From assembly GCA_937998635.1 (NCBI GenBank), contig CALLDA010000041.1:1-6781 (forward strand): a stretch of 6,781 bases of DNA, given 5' to 3'. The DNA is from an uncultured Pseudomonadales bacterium (lineage in GTDB: Bacteria > Pseudomonadota > Gammaproteobacteria > Pseudomonadales > Porticoccaceae). Below are positions 6,180 to 6,781 of the stretch, in pieces (position 1 is the first letter of the stretch; the number at the start of each line of letters is the position of its first letter). The notes under the pieces are model-generated. The model saw only the letters and a program-made list of their open reading frames with translations. It was not told the DNA's origin and searched no databases. Made by a program: the position numbers and the translations under genes.

Positions 6180-6781
6180 TTAGATCGATTTGGCCAGTGT
6201 GATAAATCGATCCATCAACAAGTGATCTTTGCGACCGGGAGAGCTTTCGACTCCACCACTGACGTCAACCGCATAAGGCCGCGTCAATGTTACCGCCTCG
6301 ACGACGTTATCAACGCTTAAACCACCGGCCAATATAACAGGTCGTTCCGAAATATCGCTGACTCGATGCCAGTCAAAACTTGTCCCCGTGCCGCCGTATT
6401 GATCCACCTGCCAGGCATCAAAAAGGAAGGCCGTGGCCCGAGGAAATCCGAACATCGCCTGCCGGGGATCAATATCTTCGGCCATCCGTATGGCTTTAAT
6501 AAACGGCATCGTTAATTGCTCGCAATAAGCCGCCTCTTCATCGCCATGGAGCTGAATCAGGTGAAGACCAATTTCTCGCTGTACTCTCTCAACTACCTCT
6601 ATTTGCTCATTCACAAATAAGCCGACCGTCGTTACGAAAGGCCCTACTGCGACTATTATTTTCTCCGCATCTTGAGGGCTAATAAATCGCTTACTGTCTC
6701 GGTAGAAAACCATGCCTATAGCATCGGCACCAGCGTCCACTGCCGCCAGAGCATCATCTATATTGGTAATCCCACAAATTT
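6180..6781 (-). CDS. trpF: Phosphoribosylanthranilate isomerase TrpF, first few residues cut off by window edge
   Basis: TrpF is a cytoplasmic (beta/alpha)8-barrel enzyme of tryptophan synthesis. It isomerises N-(5'-phosphoribosyl)anthranilate to the ribulose phosphate product (CdRP). The reading frame stays open to the window edge. The first complete codon is at 6779, giving 199 residues that begin ICGITNIDDALAA, so only about 3-6 residues are missing. The catalytic cysteine (general base) is visible residue 2 in ICGIT. QLHG is at 76-79, GGTGTSFDW at 129-137, and the phosphate-binding LAGGL at 150-154. The catalytic aspartate (general acid) is in AVDVSGGVE (about residue 172). A GTG at 6740 is an internal valine, not the start, because the conserved cysteine lies upstream of it. 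The gene stands alone as a monofunctional TrpF, not fused to TrpC as in E. coli. No trpB or trpA follows; accD comes next after 178 nt. Confidence 0.97.
   Translation of the reverse strand, partial: ICGITNIDDALAAVDAGADAIGMVFYRDSKRFISPQDAEKIIVAVGPFVTTVGLFVNEQIEVVERVQREIGLHLIQLHGDEEAAYCEQLTMPFIKAIRMAEDIDPRQAMFGFPRATAFLFDAWQVDQYGGTGTSFDWHRVSDISERPVILAGGLSVDNVVEAVTLTRPYAVDVSGGVESSPGRKDHLLMDRFITLAKSI

Noticed and set aside
6180..6740. trpF starting at the GTG at 6740
   Set aside because: The frame continues to the window edge and the upstream codons encode the conserved ICGIT motif with the catalytic cysteine, so the GTG is internal.
1..6781. Previously undescribed system, mobile element or defence island
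   Set aside because: Every gene belongs to a well-known family in an order conserved in Pseudomonas-like bacteria, and no repeats, integrases, transposases or foreign-looking segments were seen.

Overview
The window is a block of housekeeping genes, all on the minus strand, and reads like the chromosome of a gammaproteobacterium. In transcription order (high to low coordinate) it holds trpF (5' end cut off), accD, folC, a dedD-like SPOR-domain gene, cvpA, purF and metZ (3' end cut off). This is the order I recall from Pseudomonas aeruginosa PAO1 (trpF-accD-folC-SPOR-cvpA-purF-metZ). The protein sequences also look like that lineage: MetZ closely resembles Pseudomonas MetZ, and PurF is the E. 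coli type without a propeptide. By eye the base composition is near 50% G+C, lower than typical Pseudomonas. I therefore infer a Pseudomonadales or Cellvibrionales-like (possibly marine) relative, but cannot name the genus.

Layout. Positions 6180-6781 are trpF (tryptophan synthesis). A 178-nt gap at 6002-6179 follows, with a weak terminator-like hairpin, a good sigma70-type promoter candidate and a small palindrome inside that promoter. accD (acetyl-CoA carboxylase beta subunit) and folC (folylpolyglutamate/dihydrofolate synthase) come next and overlap by up to 50 nt. A 55-nt gap leads to the SPOR-domain membrane protein gene. A 102-nt gap holds a possible promoter and an imperfect hairpin ahead of cvpA. 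cvpA and purF are 11 nt apart, with the purF ribosome-binding site touching the cvpA stop codon. purF and metZ share an ATGA stop/start overlap.

The genes do not form one pathway. They form a conserved growth operon (or two overlapping units, accD-folC-dedD and cvpA-purF-metZ) linking fatty acid, folate, purine and sulfur amino acid synthesis with envelope functions. One-carbon folates made by FolC feed both purine synthesis (started by PurF) and methionine synthesis (MetZ supplies homocysteine), which gives the grouping some metabolic logic.

I found no mobile element, CRISPR array, tRNA, rRNA or accessory system. The plus strand carries only shadow reading frames. No gene-free stretch exceeds 300 bases. 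The points worth a second look are small: the folC start, a 16-codon reading frame ahead of dedD, two intergenic structures, and the absence of trpBA between trpF and accD.
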